A stretch of DNA of 6,358 nucleotides from Pseudomonadota bacterium (lineage in GTDB: Bacteria; Pseudomonadota; Alphaproteobacteria; Rhizobiales; Rhizobiaceae). Numbering within the stretch: the stretch's first letter is position 1; each line of letters opens with the position of its first letter. This document shows positions 5,005 through 6,358 of the stretch, in pieces. The stretch covers positions 1 to 6,358 of the forward strand of contig JAEWHN010000009.1 in NCBI GenBank assembly GCA_023387775.1, read 5' to 3'. Under the pieces are notes generated by a model that did no database searches, was not told the origin of the DNA, and was given only the letters and a program-made list of their open reading frames with translations. The translations under genes were made by a program, and so were the position numbers.

Positions 5005-6358
5005 ATGACCAAAAGCCGTGCCATTCTTTGGGGCTTGCTCCTGCTTCTTGCCGTTCGACTGCTGGCGATGGTCTGGGTTCCTCTGACGGACCCGACCGAA
5101 GCCCGCTACGCCGAAATCGCCCGAAAGATGGTCGAAACCGGCAACTGGATCACACCGCAGTTCGACTACGGCGTGCCGTTCTGGGCGAAACCGCCGCTGC
5201 ACACCTGGCTTTCGGCGGCGGGGCTCGCGCTCTTCGGGGCAACCGCCTTTGCAGCGCGGCTGGGAATTCTGCTCTCGGCGATCGCAACGCTGTTGATCCT
5301 GTGGCGCTGGGCCTGCACGCTGACGGACCGCCAGACGGCGGCGGCCGCGGTATTGGTAGCCGCGAGCTCCGGTCTTTTTTTCGTCGCCGCGGCCTTCGTC
5401 CAGACCGACATGGCGATGACGCTTGGCGTCACGGCCTGCATGGCCGGCTTTTACGGCGGCCTGCAGGGAAACCGCCGCTGGGGCTGGCTGTTCTTTCTGG
5501 GCCTGGCCATCGGGCTCCTGGCCAAGGGGCCGGTGGCGACGGTTCTGTCGCTCATGCCGATCACTGTCTGGATGCTATGGCGTGGCGGCTGGAAGGACCT
5601 CGCGCGCCTGCCCTGGGTCGGCGGTGTGGCGGTGATGGCGGTGCTGGTCGTCCCCTGGTATGTGGCCGCCGAAATCGCAACGCCCGGCTTCCTGCATTAC
5701 TTCCTGATCGGCGAGCATATCCAGCGCTTCCTGCAGCCCGGCTGGACGGGCGATCTCTACGGTGCGGGGCGCGCGCACCCGAAGGGCATGATCTGGCTAT
5801 ACTGGATTGCTGCCACCCTGCCCTGGAGCCCGCTGCTGCCTCTCCTGATATGGCGGTTGCGAAAGCAGGGCATGCCGAATGGCGAAGGCCTTCATCTGTA
5901 CCTGCTTCTGTTCGCGCTGGCGCCGCTGGCATTGTTCACTCCGGCCGCCAACATTCTGTTGGCATATGTGCTGCCTGGTTTGCCGGCCGCGGCCCTTCTC
6001 GGCGTAATATTGTGGGTCCGGACCGGTCCCACGGGAGCGGGCTGGCTGAAGCTCGGCGTGGCGGAAGTCCTGGTGGTCTCCATGGGCATTGTCGTCGTGT
6101 CGATGCTCGGCCTGGACCGTTCGGCCCTGCCCTCCGAAGGCCGCCTCGTCGATGCCTTCCCCGATACCGGCCGTCTGGCCATCGTGGGCGGACGCAGCTA
6201 CTCGGCCGAATTCTACAGCGAAGGCAAGATCACGCGGCTGAAAACGCCAGCGGCCCTGGCCGACTGGCTCGCCCCCGGCGACGGCGTGCTTGTACCCAAA
6301 CGCGAAATCGATGGGTTCCTTGCCCGCTTTGGCGAGGCGCTCAGGCCCGTGGCCGAGG
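5005..6358 (+). CDS. ArnT-like glycosyltransferase family 39 protein (3' end beyond window)
   Basis: At least 451 residues, open to the right edge. This is a multi-spanning inner-membrane transferase that uses a polyprenol-phosphate-linked sugar in the periplasm. GT39/ArnT motifs appear in order: a first helix (about 7-26), DPTEARYAEIARKM (29-42) with the presumed catalytic D29 and nearby R34-Y35, FWAKPPLHTWL (59-69) with K62, FVQTDMAMTL (131-140) with D135, LAKGP (172-176), FLIGEHIQRFL (233-243), and LLAYVLPGLPAAALL (318-332). D29, K62 and D135 match by order and spacing the Asp55, Lys85 and Asp158 I recall for Cupriavidus ArnT. Roughly ten further hydrophobic helices follow to about 368, then a soluble C-terminal part begins near 375. 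Known members run to about 480-550 residues, so little is probably missing. The ATG lies 1 base after the deacetylase stop with only a weak, distant AAGG (4987-4990), implying translational coupling. Likely acceptors are lipid A, core oligosaccharide or another envelope glycan. Confidence 0.92.
   Translation, partial: MTKSRAILWGLLLLLAVRLLAMVWVPLTDPTEARYAEIARKMVETGNWITPQFDYGVPFWAKPPLHTWLSAAGLALFGATAFAARLGILLSAIATLLILWRWACTLTDRQTAAAAVLVAASSGLFFVAAAFVQTDMAMTLGVTACMAGFYGGLQGNRRWGWLFFLGLAIGLLAKGPVATVLSLMPITVWMLWRGGWKDLARLPWVGGVAVMAVLVVPWYVAAEIATPGFLHYFLIGEHIQRFLQPGWTGDLYGAGRAHPKGMIWLYWIAATLPWSPLLPLLIWRLRKQGMPNGEGLHLYLLLFALAPLALFTPAANILLAYVLPGLPAAALLGVILWVRTGPTGAGWLKLGVAEVLVVSMGIVVVSMLGLDRSALPSEGRLVDAFPDTGRLAIVGGRSYSAEFYSEGKITRLKTPAALADWLAPGDGVLVPKREIDGFLARFGEALRPVAE

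Overview
This is a high-GC stretch from an alphaproteobacterium, most likely Hyphomicrobiales (Rhizobiales). The case rests on two tandem DUF982 genes (a family concentrated in that order), overall base composition, and a rhizobial-looking CTTGGC-type promoter candidate. I cannot name the genus. I see no rRNA, tRNA, CRISPR array, transposase or phage gene. Most long antisense reading frames are GC-rich shadows of real genes.

Layout. Positions 1-183 hold no gene I can support. Two adjacent DUF982 genes run rightwards (184-447 and 457-780). A YqaA-type DedA-superfamily membrane protein runs leftwards (1241-804) and converges on them across a short, potentially structured gap. A 374-base divergent region (1242-1615) separates yqaA from a stress pair running rightwards: an Hsp20 small heat-shock protein (1616-2146), then a two-CBS-domain protein (2217-2633). 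A 285-base spacer (2634-2918) has a candidate promoter and a possible 13-codon leader ORF. The last 3.4 kb is a tightly packed four-gene operon that runs off the right edge: GtrA-family membrane protein (2919-3302), polyprenol-phosphate glycosyltransferase of family GT2 with two C-terminal membrane helices (3299-4279), ChbG/HpnK/NaxD-type (YdjC) sugar deacetylase starting at TTG (4263-5003), and ArnT-like GT39 transferase (5005 to beyond 6358).

How the operon probably works. The set parallels known systems that decorate lipid A phosphates with an amino sugar. The GT2 enzyme would load an N-acetylhexosamine onto undecaprenyl phosphate. The YdjC-family deacetylase would remove the acetyl group to free the amine, and GtrA would help the lipid-linked sugar cross the inner membrane. 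The GT39 enzyme would then transfer it in the periplasm, for example to lipid A or core. The nearest described parallels are Francisella FlmF/NaxD/FlmK and the Bordetella Lgm system; ArnC/ArnD/ArnEF/ArnT is more distant. The sugar and the acceptor cannot be read from the sequence. This operon is the most interesting item in the window; the other genes look like ordinary alphaproteobacterial stress and membrane-protein genes.
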